DNA of 64,000 bases from PMP191F sp047602185. Its GTDB lineage: Bacteria; Bacteroidota; Bacteroidia; Chitinophagales; Chitinophagaceae. Position numbers and translations under genes: made by a program. Shown here piece after piece: positions 15,731 through 25,441 of this stretch. The DNA is taken from NCBI GenBank assembly GCA_047602185.1, contig JASGHY010000001.1, positions 744,001 through 808,000 of the forward strand. Direction: 5' to 3'. Each line of letters opens with the position of its first letter. Within the stretch, counting starts at the first letter, position 1. The notes under the pieces were generated by a model that was not told where the DNA came from, did not search any database, and saw only the letters and a program-made list of their open reading frames with translations.

Positions 15731-18700
15731 ATGCTTATGAACAGACAACACACCCACCTGCCGGGAAAGCTCCGCTCAGGCTTATTTCTTGTAGTAGCCT
15801 TGCTTTGCATGTTGGCAGCAAAAGCCCAAACGACACAAACGATCCAGGGAACTATTGTTGATGAAAGTGGCCAGCCCGTTGCCGGCGCCAATGTGCGTGT
15901 AAAAAATGCACAACAGGGAACCACTTCCCGCGAAGATGGTACTTACATCCTTACCAATGTAAAAACCGGCGCTGTGATTGTAGTCAGCTACACCGGTTTT
16001 GAAGAACAGGAAATACCCACCTCCGGCGATGCCTACAAACGCGTTCTGCTGAAAAAGCTGAATGTAAATATGGAAGATGTAGTAGTGGTAGGTTATGGCT
16101 CCCGTAAAAAATCCGAAGTAACAGGCGCTATTACTTCTGTAAAATCGGCAGACCTGTTGCAAACGCCCATTGCCAACCTGGCGCAGGGTTTGCAGGGCAG
16201 GGTACCTGGTTTGCAGATCACGCAAAACAATGCTGCACCAGGTGGCAGCATCAGTGTACGCCTCAGGGGAACCAACTCCATTAACGGATCTTCCGAGCCG
16301 CTGTATATTATTGATGGGGTACAGATCCAGAATACACAGATAGCCGGTGTTTCCGGTCCGTCCACACTGGGTAATATCAGTGGTGTGGGTGGCAATGCCA
16401 ACCAGGTAAGCTCCTTATCGTTCCTGAACCCGAATGATATTGAATCGATAGAGGTATTAAAAGACGCTTCTGCTGCTGCCATCTATGGATCGCAGGCTGC
16501 CAATGGGGTAATTATCATCACCACCAAACGCGGTAAAGCAGGAAGCTCTGTAGTGAGCTATGATGGGTATGTTGGTGTACAGCAGATCACCAGGACCATC
16601 CCCGTGCTGAATGCTGCACAGTTTGCAAAAATTGAGAATGAGATTTATAATACCACCCGTTTCCCCAATACAGATTCCTTTGGTGTAGGTACTGACTGGC
16701 AGGATGTGATCTTCCGCAAAGCGCCTATCCAGAGTCACCAGGTAAGTGTTTCCGGTGGCAATGAAAAGACGCAGGTATTACTGTCGCTGAACTATTTCGG
16801 ACAGGGCGGCATTGTAGAGAAATCCAAATTCGATCGGTATTCTGTTCGCCTCAATTTGGAACACCAGGCAAAAAGCTGGCTGAAGATTGGAACCAACACC
16901 ACCTTTACCCGTTCCATCAACAACAGGGTGCAGACTGGTTCGGTAAACAATGATGGGGGAGGACTTACGCAATCGCTGATTGGTGCGGCATTATCTGCAC
17001 CACCGATTTTAAAACCTTATAATGCTGATGGCAGCATTTACGGTTGGAGAGATCAGCCTTATGGCAGTTACTATGCAGAGTTGAGAAATCCTGTACAGGG
17101 TTTACTGGCAACAGATGTTACCCGCACCAATACTGTATTAAGCAATGTGTATTTCGACTTCTCTATCCTCAAAGGACTGAAGTTCAGATTGAACCTGAGT
17201 GCCAATACCAATAACGGTCTCAATGATTATTACTTCCCTATCTCGGCCTTTACATCGGGTGAGGTGGCGCAGGCTGGTGGCTTGGGTGGCTATGGTATGA
17301 AGTATAGCACCAACTTCATCAGGCTGATGCAGGAAAGCATACTTACTTATGATAAATCATTTGGCGATCATGCGTTGAAGTTCACCGGCGTGTTCAGCAC
17401 ACTGGAAAACAATAACAACTACAACTACATGATCGGTTATGGTTTTGTAAATGATGCCACTACCAATGAAGCGTTACAGCTTGCCAAAAACTTTTCAGTA
17501 AGCTCAGGCAGAACCAAGGACGACCTGGTATCTTACCTGGGAAGGATCAACTATAGTTTCAGGAATAAATACTTCCTGGATGTTACTGCCCGTGTGGACG
17601 GTAGCAGCAAGTTTGGTGAGAACAATAAATATGGTTTCTTCCCTGCCATCTCCGGAGCATGGAATGTCAAGAAAGAAGATTTCCTGGCAGATGTAAGAAG
17701 CATTTCCAATTTGAAGTTGAGGGCCAGTATCGGTAAGACTGGTAACCAGGCAGCTATTGAACCTTACCAGTCGCTGGCAACAGTGGCGGCAGGTAATGAT
17801 TACATCTTTAATAATGTACTTAACAAAGCCATTCTGCCAACAGGTGTTCCCAATCCTGATCTGAAATGGGAAACATCTGTACAGACAGACATCGGCCTGG
17901 AAGCCGACCTGTTTGATAACCGTGTGAATTTTGTAATAGACGTTTATCGCAAAAAGACAACAGACCTGATCTATAAGAAAAGCCTGCCATTGTCTTCAGG
18001 ATATGAAACAGTAACCGGCAACTTTGCTTCGATTGAGAACAAAGGTATAGAACTGATGCTGGGCGGCGATATCATCCGCACGAGAGATCTGAGATGGAGC
18101 GTAAATACCAATCTTACCATCAATCGTAATAAACTGCTGCGTTTGTCTGATGATACTACCAAAGAAACAGCGATCAACAACTTTAATATCTTACGTGTAG
18201 GCAGTCCGTTGGGTCTTTTCAAAACCTATGTATACGACGGACTGTTCCAGGTAGGTGATGCTATTATTCCCGGTCAGCCGGTAACCAATCCGCGTCCTGG
18301 TGCACAACGTGTAAAAGACGTAGCAGGTGGCACTGATGGCAAACCCGATGGAAAGATCACTGATGCTGATCGTGTGATCACCGGTAATGCGAATCCTAAA
18401 TTCATCTACGGTTTCTCTACCAACCTTACTTACAAGAAATTTGATTTCTCAGCCTTCTTCTCCGGTGTATCAGGCAACAAGATCTATAACCTTGCACGCT
18501 GGTCGCTTGAAAACCCGGTGGGTGGTCGCAACCTGTTAGCCGGTGCAGCCAATCGCTGGACTACAGCTAATCCTAACGGAGATTTCCAGGTAGCTGCAGG
18601 CAGCCAGGGCGGCCGGTTACCATTATCAGATCGTTACCTCGAAGATGGCTCCTTCCTGCGTTGTAAAAATATGTCGCTGGGATATACCTTCTCAATGAAA

Positions 18701-18877
18701 GGCATTTCGAAGATAAGAGCTTATATAAGTGCCAATAACCTGTTCACCATTACCAATTACACGGGTTATGATCCGGAAGTAGGTTCTTTCGGTAATTCAA
18801 ACACTCAATTCGGGGTAGATAACATTGTGTACCCTGCATCCCGTTCATTCTTATTTGGTGCTCAAGTCACTTTCTAA
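15731..18877 (+). CDS. SusC/RagA-type TonB-dependent outer membrane transporter
   Basis: 1048 residues. The signal peptide ends near LAAKAQ (residue 33). A carboxypeptidase-regulatory-like beta domain follows (QTIQGTIVDESGQPVAGANV, VIVVSYTGFEEQEI), then the TonB-box region VVVVGYGSRKKSEVTGAI. The plug shows LYIIDGVQIQN and the SusC hallmark IEVLKDASAAAIYGSQAANG. The rest is a 22-strand type barrel ending SFLFGAQVTF with terminal Phe. No STN domain is present, so direct anti-sigma signalling is unlikely. It takes up oligosaccharides with the SusD-like lipoprotein nine bases downstream. An ATG six bases later is an alternative start. Confidence 0.96.
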   Translation: MLMNRQHTHLPGKLRSGLFLVVALLCMLAAKAQTTQTIQGTIVDESGQPVAGANVRVKNAQQGTTSREDGTYILTNVKTGAVIVVSYTGFEEQEIPTSGDAYKRVLLKKLNVNMEDVVVVGYGSRKKSEVTGAITSVKSADLLQTPIANLAQGLQGRVPGLQITQNNAAPGGSISVRLRGTNSINGSSEPLYIIDGVQIQNTQIAGVSGPSTLGNISGVGGNANQVSSLSFLNPNDIESIEVLKDASAAAIYGSQAANGVIIITTKRGKAGSSVVSYDGYVGVQQITRTIPVLNAAQFAKIENEIYNTTRFPNTDSFGVGTDWQDVIFRKAPIQSHQVSVSGGNEKTQVLLSLNYFGQGGIVEKSKFDRYSVRLNLEHQAKSWLKIGTNTTFTRSINNRVQTGSVNNDGGGLTQSLIGAALSAPPILKPYNADGSIYGWRDQPYGSYYAELRNPVQGLLATDVTRTNTVLSNVYFDFSILKGLKFRLNLSANTNNGLNDYYFPISAFTSGEVAQAGGLGGYGMKYSTNFIRLMQESILTYDKSFGDHALKFTGVFSTLENNNNYNYMIGYGFVNDATTNEALQLAKNFSVSSGRTKDDLVSYLGRINYSFRNKYFLDVTARVDGSSKFGENNKYGFFPAISGAWNVKKEDFLADVRSISNLKLRASIGKTGNQAAIEPYQSLATVAAGNDYIFNNVLNKAILPTGVPNPDLKWETSVQTDIGLEADLFDNRVNFVIDVYRKKTTDLIYKKSLPLSSGYETVTGNFASIENKGIELMLGGDIIRTRDLRWSVNTNLTINRNKLLRLSDDTTKETAINNFNILRVGSPLGLFKTYVYDGLFQVGDAIIPGQPVTNPRPGAQRVKDVAGGTDGKPDGKITDADRVITGNANPKFIYGFSTNLTYKKFDFSAFFSGVSGNKIYNLARWSLENPVGGRNLLAGAANRWTTANPNGDFQVAAGSQGGRLPLSDRYLEDGSFLRCKNMSLGYTFSMKGISKIRAYISANNLFTITNYTGYDPEVGSFGNSNTQFGVDNIVYPASRSFLFGAQVTF

Positions 18878-18886
18878 ACTACTATT

Positions 18887-20377
18887 ATGAAAAAGCTTGT
18901 CTATATACTGATACCGATCATTGGTTTTACCGGTTGCAAAAAAATGCTGGAAGAAACCGCTTATACCGGCACTTATACCAAAGATTTTTATTCAAATGCC
19001 AGCGAGGCCGAAGCAGCTATCACTGCTGTGTATGGCAACCTGTATGTAATGTACAGCAGCGGTGCGCCATTCTTTGCATCCGACTGGTCGGCAGACCAGA
19101 CCTTCCCAAGAAATGTGGTAGGCCGTAATACACTTACGCAATTCTCATACGATCCGTCTTATTCTGTGCAGAACAGCTTTGGCCGCTCCAATGAATCGCC
19201 CATGGAGATCTGGAAAAGAGCTTACCAGGCTATTGAAAGCGCCAACTGGGTAATAGATAAAGTACCCGGAACGCCTATGACAGATACTGCGAGAAGAAAC
19301 AACATTGTGGGCGAAGCTTATTTTCTCAGGGCCTTTTTTCACTGGACGCTCGCCAAAAACTTTGGCAGCATCGTAGTGAAAACAACAGCCACCAATTCAA
19401 TTGACAATGCTTTTGTTGGCAGATCGGCCATTGCAGATGTGTACAAACAGATCATTGATGATCTTACCAAAGCCGAGCAACTGTTACCCGATTATTCTGC
19501 CTCCTTTGTAAAAGGACGTATGTCACGGCAGTCCGCTCAGGTATTGCATGCAAAAGCAGCCTTGTACAATGAAAGATGGGCGGAAGCGCTGGCAAGTGCG
19601 CAGGCAGCCATCAGCTCTAACAAATATTCACTGGTACCTTCATTTACTGACCTGTTTACGGCTGCCAAAAAAGATCTCGCACGACAGGAAGTAATGTTTG
19701 ATGTGGAATTGAACAATACAACCAATCCTATCCGCCAATCGCAGATCCATTATTTCTATGCACCGCTCGGTTCTTCTGATTATAACAAAGGTGGTGCAGG
19801 TGGTATCTATGCTTTCAGTGCATTTTATAATTCCTTCAGCAGTGTAGATAAACGTAAAGACCTGCTGGCTACCAGCTATACCAATACGGCCGGTGTGTTT
19901 GTGCCACAGGCAAGTATTGATACCAGGCTGGCAACAAAAGATCTTGTGCTGATGGGAAAGTATAAAGACCCCAACTCTGTAGGCGCTTATGCCAGCAATA
20001 ATATTTACCTGTTACGTCTGGCTGATGCTTACCTGATCGCTGCAGAAGCAGAAGCCCGTCAGAATGGCGCAACAGCTACTGCCTACTCATATATTAAAAC
20101 AGTAAGAGATCGTGCCGGGCTACCTGCGTTGACAGCTGGACTTTCACAACAGGCATTTATAGATTCTGTATTGAGGGAAAGGTCGTGGGAATTTTATGGT
20201 GAAGGCGATCGCTGGTATGATCTTACACGTACCAACAAATTCCTGACAGTGATACCTGCCGCAGTGAATGCAGATTACCCTGCAAGAACGCCGCTGGCAA
20301 AGAACAGGTACTTTCCCATTCCGCAGCAGGAGATCAATGCGAATCCTAAGCTGACGCAGAATGATGACTGGAAATAA
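18887..20377 (+). CDS. SusD/RagB-type glycan-binding lipoprotein
   Basis: 496 residues. The lipobox places Cys17 (FTGCKKMLEE), so it is a surface lipoprotein. The SusD fold is seen in ITAVYGNLY, a TPR-like helical region (ANWVIDKVPGTPM, VGEAYFLRAFFHWTLAKNFG), and the C-terminal RagB part with LRLADAYLIAAEAEARQNG, VRDRAGLPAL, RERSWEFYGEGDRWYDLTR and RYFPIPQQEINANP. Length is usual. It caps the SusC barrel and binds the glycan. It follows susC by nine bases and is surely co-transcribed. Confidence 0.96.
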   Translation: MKKLVYILIPIIGFTGCKKMLEETAYTGTYTKDFYSNASEAEAAITAVYGNLYVMYSSGAPFFASDWSADQTFPRNVVGRNTLTQFSYDPSYSVQNSFGRSNESPMEIWKRAYQAIESANWVIDKVPGTPMTDTARRNNIVGEAYFLRAFFHWTLAKNFGSIVVKTTATNSIDNAFVGRSAIADVYKQIIDDLTKAEQLLPDYSASFVKGRMSRQSAQVLHAKAALYNERWAEALASAQAAISSNKYSLVPSFTDLFTAAKKDLARQEVMFDVELNNTTNPIRQSQIHYFYAPLGSSDYNKGGAGGIYAFSAFYNSFSSVDKRKDLLATSYTNTAGVFVPQASIDTRLATKDLVLMGKYKDPNSVGAYASNNIYLLRLADAYLIAAEAEARQNGATATAYSYIKTVRDRAGLPALTAGLSQQAFIDSVLRERSWEFYGEGDRWYDLTRTNKFLTVIPAAVNADYPARTPLAKNRYFPIPQQEINANPKLTQNDDWK

Positions 20378-20511
20378 TGATTCAATGTCACTTCAGGGTA
20401 AGTACAAGATAAATGCTTTGTATTTATTACAGACTTTGGCAAAAGAGACATTGAATACCATTAACCGTTAAACCTTATCAGTAGACAATAAACATAATCA
20501 AGTATCCGGAT

Positions 20512-22782
20512 ATGATAGTGAATGAGGGTGGTAATACAAGGAGTCTTTTCAGCGAAAAAATTAATGCAGACCTGGTCATTGTGGGAGGCGGCATCAGCGG
20601 AGTATGTTGTGCCATTACAGCGGCAAGAGAGGGGTTACAGATTGTATTGGTGCAAGACAGACCTGTGTTGGGAGGTAATGCTTCCAGTGAGGTGAGATTG
20701 TGGATACTGGGAGCTACCTCTCACATGGGAAATAACAACCGCTGGGCAAGAGAAGGAGGCGTGATAGATGAGATACTGGTAGAGAATACGTATCGCAATC
20801 CGGAAGGTAACCCTGTGATCTTTGATGCCATTTTACTGGAAAAAGTAGTGGAAGAAAAGAACATCAGGCTTATTCTCAACACCGCAGTGTACGAAGTATT
20901 AAAAGATGGTGCAGATAAGATCGCAGCAGTGAAAGGTTATTGCAGTCTGAACCAGACAGAATATACTTTGTATGCACCGCTGTTCTGCGATGCTTCGGGC
21001 GACGGTATCATTGCTTTCCTGGCAGGCGCCTCATTTCGCATGGGAGCGGAATCGAGAGATGAGTTTGGTGAAAAGTTTGCGCCTTCCAGGGAATACGGTG
21101 AATTGCTGGGACACAGTATTTACTTCTATTCAAAAGATACCGGCAAACCGGTGCAATACATTCCGCCTTCATTTGCATTGACAGATATTCAACGTATCCC
21201 CCGGTATAAAACTTTTAACCTGCAGGACCAGGGTTGCAAGCTTTGGTGGATAGAATATGGCGGTAGGTTAGATACAGTAAAAGATGCTGAGATCATTAAA
21301 TGGGAGCTCTGGCGCGTTGTATATGGCGTGTGGAATTATATCAAGAACTCCGGCAATTTTCCCGATGCTGCCACCTATACACTTGAATGGGTAGGCACCA
21401 TTCCCGGCAAACGTGAGAGCCGCAGGTTTATGGGCGATTATGTGCTGGTACAGCAGGATGTGGTAGAGCAACGTGTGCATGAAGATGCTGTTTCATTCGG
21501 TGGCTGGTCTATCGATCTGCATCCCGCAGATGGAGTGTTCAGCGAATTGCCAGGTTGTAACCAATGGCATAGCAAGGGCATTTACCAGATCCCTTATCGC
21601 TCTCTCTACAGCAAGAATATCACCAACCTTTTCCTCACAGGCAGGATCATCAGTGCATCACATGTGGCATTTGGCTCTACCCGTGTAATGGGCACCTCTG
21701 CCAACAATGCACAGGCCGTAGCAATGGCTGCGGTGATTGCAAAAGAAAAAAACTTATTTCCCCGTGATATAACAGGTCATATTCAGGAACTGCAGCAACG
21801 ATTGTTAAAAGCCGGCCAGTATATACCGGGTATCAAAAACAAAGATGCAAATGATATGGTGCAGCAGGCCACTGTTACGGCATCCAGTGAATACAGGCTG
21901 TCCGGGTTTCCCGAAAATGGAGAGTTGTTGCCACTGGAAACAGGCATGGCCCAGTTGTTGCCGGTGTCGCCCGGTAAACTACCGGTGATCCGCTTGCACC
22001 TGCAGGCGGGTGAAAAGACAAGTGTTACTGTGCATCTGGCAGTATCAGACCGTAAAGGAAATTATACTCCGGACATTATACTGGAAGAAAGAATACTATC
22101 ACTGGAACCCGGTCGTAATTGCATTGAACTGGAATGGGAGACCTCTTTCACAGAGAGTCAGTATGCTTTTGTGATCTTCAGGAAGAACAGTGCCGTAGCA
22201 GCTTATCTTTCTGACAGCAGGCTCACCGGTGTACTCTCGCTTTTCCAGGCAGAGAACAAAGCAGTTTCGAATACAGGTGTGCAAACACCGCCTGAAGATA
22301 TTGGAGTGGATGCTTTTGAGTTCTGGACGCCCAAACGCAGACCTGCCGGTAAGAATATGGCTCTCAGCTTTTCAAAACCATTATACACCTACAGTGCTGA
22401 AAATATAAAGAATGGTTATGCACGCCCGTATCTGTCGCCCAATGCATGGGCTGCAGCGTTGACTGATACAGACCCGCAACTGGTATTGAAATGGGAGAGC
22501 CCTGTAATGATCCGCACCATTCAGCTCAGTTTTGATGCAGACTTTGATCATCCTATGGAGTCGGTACTGATGCATCACCCGGATACGGCCATGCCATTTT
22601 GCGTCAGGACTTATTACATTTATGATGGAGCAGGAAAGCTGATCCTGGAAGTAAATGATAATTACCTGGCAAGAAATATCATCAGGTTAAGAGAACCACT
22701 TGTTACCGATACATTGATAGTAAAGTGTGAACATCCGGCAGAAAATATTCCAGCTGCTATTTTTGAGGTGAGGTGTTATTAG
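20512..22782 (+). CDS. FAD-dependent oxidoreductase with C-terminal beta-sandwich
   Basis: 756 residues without signal peptide, so cytoplasmic. The Rossmann FAD site is ADLVIVGGGISGVCCAI (Gly25-x-Gly27-x2-Gly30), followed by LVQDRPVLGGNASSEVRLW, which is typical of the FAD_oxidored (Pfam PF12831) family. A second FAD contact is likely at NLFLTGRIISASHVAFGSTRVMGT. From about residue 490 the protein continues as beta-rich sequence (SVTVHLAVSDRKGNYTPDI, LVLKWESPVMIRTIQLSFD) that resembles one or two carbohydrate-binding-like sandwiches. Members occur in glycan utilisation loci, but the substrate is generally not known. Here it may oxidise a released sugar. It is 134 bases after susD and before the palindrome array. 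Confidence 0.88.
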   Translation: MIVNEGGNTRSLFSEKINADLVIVGGGISGVCCAITAAREGLQIVLVQDRPVLGGNASSEVRLWILGATSHMGNNNRWAREGGVIDEILVENTYRNPEGNPVIFDAILLEKVVEEKNIRLILNTAVYEVLKDGADKIAAVKGYCSLNQTEYTLYAPLFCDASGDGIIAFLAGASFRMGAESRDEFGEKFAPSREYGELLGHSIYFYSKDTGKPVQYIPPSFALTDIQRIPRYKTFNLQDQGCKLWWIEYGGRLDTVKDAEIIKWELWRVVYGVWNYIKNSGNFPDAATYTLEWVGTIPGKRESRRFMGDYVLVQQDVVEQRVHEDAVSFGGWSIDLHPADGVFSELPGCNQWHSKGIYQIPYRSLYSKNITNLFLTGRIISASHVAFGSTRVMGTSANNAQAVAMAAVIAKEKNLFPRDITGHIQELQQRLLKAGQYIPGIKNKDANDMVQQATVTASSEYRLSGFPENGELLPLETGMAQLLPVSPGKLPVIRLHLQAGEKTSVTVHLAVSDRKGNYTPDIILEERILSLEPGRNCIELEWETSFTESQYAFVIFRKNSAVAAYLSDSRLTGVLSLFQAENKAVSNTGVQTPPEDIGVDAFEFWTPKRRPAGKNMALSFSKPLYTYSAENIKNGYARPYLSPNAWAAALTDTDPQLVLKWESPVMIRTIQLSFDADFDHPMESVLMHHPDTAMPFCVRTYYIYDGAGKLILEVNDNYLARNIIRLREPLVTDTLIVKCEHPAENIPAAIFEVRCY

Positions 22783-22855
22783 GATGCAGGTTGCAGTATA
22801 CAGGGGATAACATTGAAAATTGCACATTGCGCATTGAATATTAATTCGGGACTTC

Positions 22856-23715
22856 CTGGCGCGAGAGTTAGCGTAGCGTCTCTCGTGTCAGCTATATGCA
22901 CCCGGTCTCTGACCGGCGGCACTAAAGCAAGAATATATTCTGTGGTCACTTTCTGGCACGAGAGTTAGCGGGCTCGACCTGACAGGTCAAAGCCGGGTTT
23001 CGAAGATGCTTTTAGAAGAGTAAGAACGTGTATCGTCTCAGACCTGTCAGGTCTGAATTCGCATCGGGAACGTTTCTGGCGCGCGAGTTAGCGTAGCGTC
23101 TCTCGTGTCAGTTATATGCACCCGGTCTCTGACCGGTGGTACTAACGCAAGAATATATTCAGTGATCATCATGCAAGATTCGGCAAGCCGACCTGACAGG
23201 TCAAAGCCAGGCTTCGAAGATACTTTTAGAAGAGTAAGAACGTGTATCGTCCCAGACCTGTCAGGTCTGAATTCGCATCGGGAACGTTTCTGGCGCGCGA
23301 GTTAGCGTAGCATCTCTCGTGTCAGCTATAGCACCCGGTCTCTGACCGGTGTTACTAACGCAAGAATATATTCAGTGATCATCATGCAAGATTCGGCAAG
23401 CCGACCTTACAGGTCAAAGCCGGGTTTCGAAGATGCTTTTAGAAGAGTAAGAACGTGTATCATCCCAGACCTGTCAGGTCTGGAGTTACATGGAGTACGC
23501 ATTTCTGGCGCGCGAGTTAGCGTAGCGTCTCTCGTGTCAGCTATATGCACCCGGTCTCTGACCGGTGGTACTAACGCAAGAATATATTCAGTGATCATCA
23601 TGCAAGATTCGGCAAGCCGACCTGACAGGTCAAAGCCGGGCATCGAAGATGCTTTTAGAAGAGTAAGAACGTGTATCGTCCCAGACCTGTCAGGTCTGAG
23701 TTCGCATCGGGAAGC
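22856..23715. repeat. Four tandem units of 214-225 bases with paired palindromes
   Basis: Units begin at 22856, 23076, 23290 and 23515. Each has hairpin A (GCGAGAG or GCGCGAG, loop TTAGCGTAGCGT, CTCTCGT), the CCGGTC-N3-GACCGG palindrome, and two copies of GACCTG-N-CAGGTC flanking about 50 bases that contain GAAGATGCTTTTAGAAGAG. Palindrome sites start at 22976, 23041, 23190, 23255, 23403, 23468, 23629 and 23684. Unit one has an extra truncated hairpin A. The array fills the gap (22783-23763) between the FAD enzyme and the symporter. Open frames across it are artefacts. Confidence 0.88.
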
Positions 23716-23763
23716 AGCCAGATAAATGTTCAACAACTAAGAAGAGCAACATAATAAAGCCAT

Positions 23764-25437
23764 ATGAGTACATTGGATTTTACAGTGATGAGTGTTTTTG
23801 CCATTCTCATGGTCATCATTGGATTGGTGTTTACCGTACAGAGCAGTAAAAGTTCTAAATCATTTTTTGAAGCGGGCGGACAAACACCCTGGTGGATCAA
23901 TGGTCTTTCCCTTTTTATTTCCTATTTCTCCGCAGCCACTTTCGTGGTATGGGGCTCCATTGCTTACCGCTATGGATTGGTGGCCAATGTCATCCAGTTT
24001 ACCATGTGCCTCAGTGGCTTTGTTACGGCCTTGTTTATTGCAGCACGCTGGAAAAAAACAGGTGCTACTACGGCTGCTGAATACCTCGGCAACCGGTTTG
24101 GCAAAGCGGCCAAACAATATTATAGCTATATGGTGTTACTGTATAGTTTAGTAAGTACGGCGGCTGTTCTATATGCAGTAGGAAAGATCGTTTACGTGGC
24201 AACACCCTTCTCACTGGAAGCCTGCATCACGGCTATCGGTATTACTATTATCATTTATACTACCGGCGGTGGTCTTTGGGGGGTACTGGCTACGGATGTA
24301 GTACAGTTTGTTATCCTCACTGCTGCCGTTGTTATTATCATACCACTATCATTATCTGAGGTAGGAGGACTTTCTACCTTTTTTCAGAAAGCACCTGCAC
24401 GTTTTTTCGAACCGGTAAATAATGAATACAGTATCGGTTTCATGATCTCCTTCTTTATTTACCAGGTGGTGTACATTGCCGGCAACTGGAGTTATGTACA
24501 ACGATATACTTCTGTATCCAGCACCGGCAATGCAAAAAAAGTAGCTTACCTGTTTACGGCTCTTTATTTAGTAGCGCCAATTATCTGGATGTTGCCCCCG
24601 ATGGTATACCGTGTTATTAACCCGGGCTTACAGGGCAATGATGCAGAAGGTGCTTATATGATGCTTTGTCAGAAAATATTACCTGCCGGACTGGTAGGGC
24701 TGGTATTGTCTGGTATGATAGCTGCCACTGCCAGCAAAGCCAATACTACTATCAATACAGCTGCCATTATTTTTGCGCAGGATATTTATAAAGATGTTTT
24801 CTTTAAGAATACCACGGAGAAAAGAAAAATATTGGTAGCCCGGATCTTCACGGTATTATTTGGCGCTGGCACTATTTATCTTGCTATACTGGTGCCATCC
24901 GTGGGGGGAATTGTAAACGTGGTACTGAGCACGGCAGCTATTGCCGGTGGCAGTTTGTTTGGGCCTGTGATCTACTCGCTTTTTTCGCGTAGGCAAACAG
25001 CCACTTCTCTGATCTATATTTCAGTGATCTCCCTGGCAGTAAGTTTATTCTTTAAAGTATTCGGAACATCGGTAGGTGTATCACTTTCCCGTACCATGGA
25101 AACAGTAGTCGGGGTAGGACTTCCACTGTCCTTGTTGTTGCTGTATGAGTTGTATGCTTATATCACAAAAAAGGATGTACCTTATCTCACTATTATGCAC
25201 CAGGATGCAACAGCATTCAATAATGCAGAAGCTGTAAGGCAGAATACGTTTGGCATAAAGGTGATTGCCTGGAGCACTGCTTTTGTAGGACTGGGCATTG
25301 CCGTGCTGGGATACATAGCGCAGAATGGTATCATTGCATTAATTGTAGGTATCATAATCATGCTGGTAGCTACGCTGGTGCTTATTAAACAATATTCAAA
25401 TGGGGTTAAGCGTGCGGAACTCAATACGATCCTATAG
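23764..25437 (+). CDS. Sodium:solute symporter (SSS family)
   Basis: 557-residue inner-membrane transporter with about 13 to 14 helices. The N-terminus (FTVMSVFAILMVIIGLVF) and the early motif KSFFEAGGQTPWWINGLSLFISYFSAATFVVWGS are typical of the SSS/SLC5 family, as are TTGGGLWGVLATDVVQFVI and SGMIAATASKANTTINTAA, the latter part of the sodium site region. It should import a sugar or sugar acid together with sodium. It starts about 50 bases after the repeat array and its stop is four bases before the next gene, so the downstream hydrolases are in the same transcript. Confidence 0.93.
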   Translation: MSTLDFTVMSVFAILMVIIGLVFTVQSSKSSKSFFEAGGQTPWWINGLSLFISYFSAATFVVWGSIAYRYGLVANVIQFTMCLSGFVTALFIAARWKKTGATTAAEYLGNRFGKAAKQYYSYMVLLYSLVSTAAVLYAVGKIVYVATPFSLEACITAIGITIIIYTTGGGLWGVLATDVVQFVILTAAVVIIIPLSLSEVGGLSTFFQKAPARFFEPVNNEYSIGFMISFFIYQVVYIAGNWSYVQRYTSVSSTGNAKKVAYLFTALYLVAPIIWMLPPMVYRVINPGLQGNDAEGAYMMLCQKILPAGLVGLVLSGMIAATASKANTTINTAAIIFAQDIYKDVFFKNTTEKRKILVARIFTVLFGAGTIYLAILVPSVGGIVNVVLSTAAIAGGSLFGPVIYSLFSRRQTATSLIYISVISLAVSLFFKVFGTSVGVSLSRTMETVVGVGLPLSLLLLYELYAYITKKDVPYLTIMHQDATAFNNAEAVRQNTFGIKVIAWSTAFVGLGIAVLGYIAQNGIIALIVGIIIMLVATLVLIKQYSNGVKRAELNTIL

Positions 25438-25441
25438 TACA

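Noticed and set aside
22856..23725. Coding frames across the first intralocus array (for example 23375-23725)
   Set aside because: They are open only because the repeat unit happens to lack stops. The encoded sequence is the repeat itself and has no start signal or relation to its neighbours.
25400..25441. Start of the GH39-like gene inside the symporter gene
   Set aside because: The ATG at 25400 would put 14 residues before the signal peptide. The ATG at 25442 gives a proper signal peptide and normal spacing.
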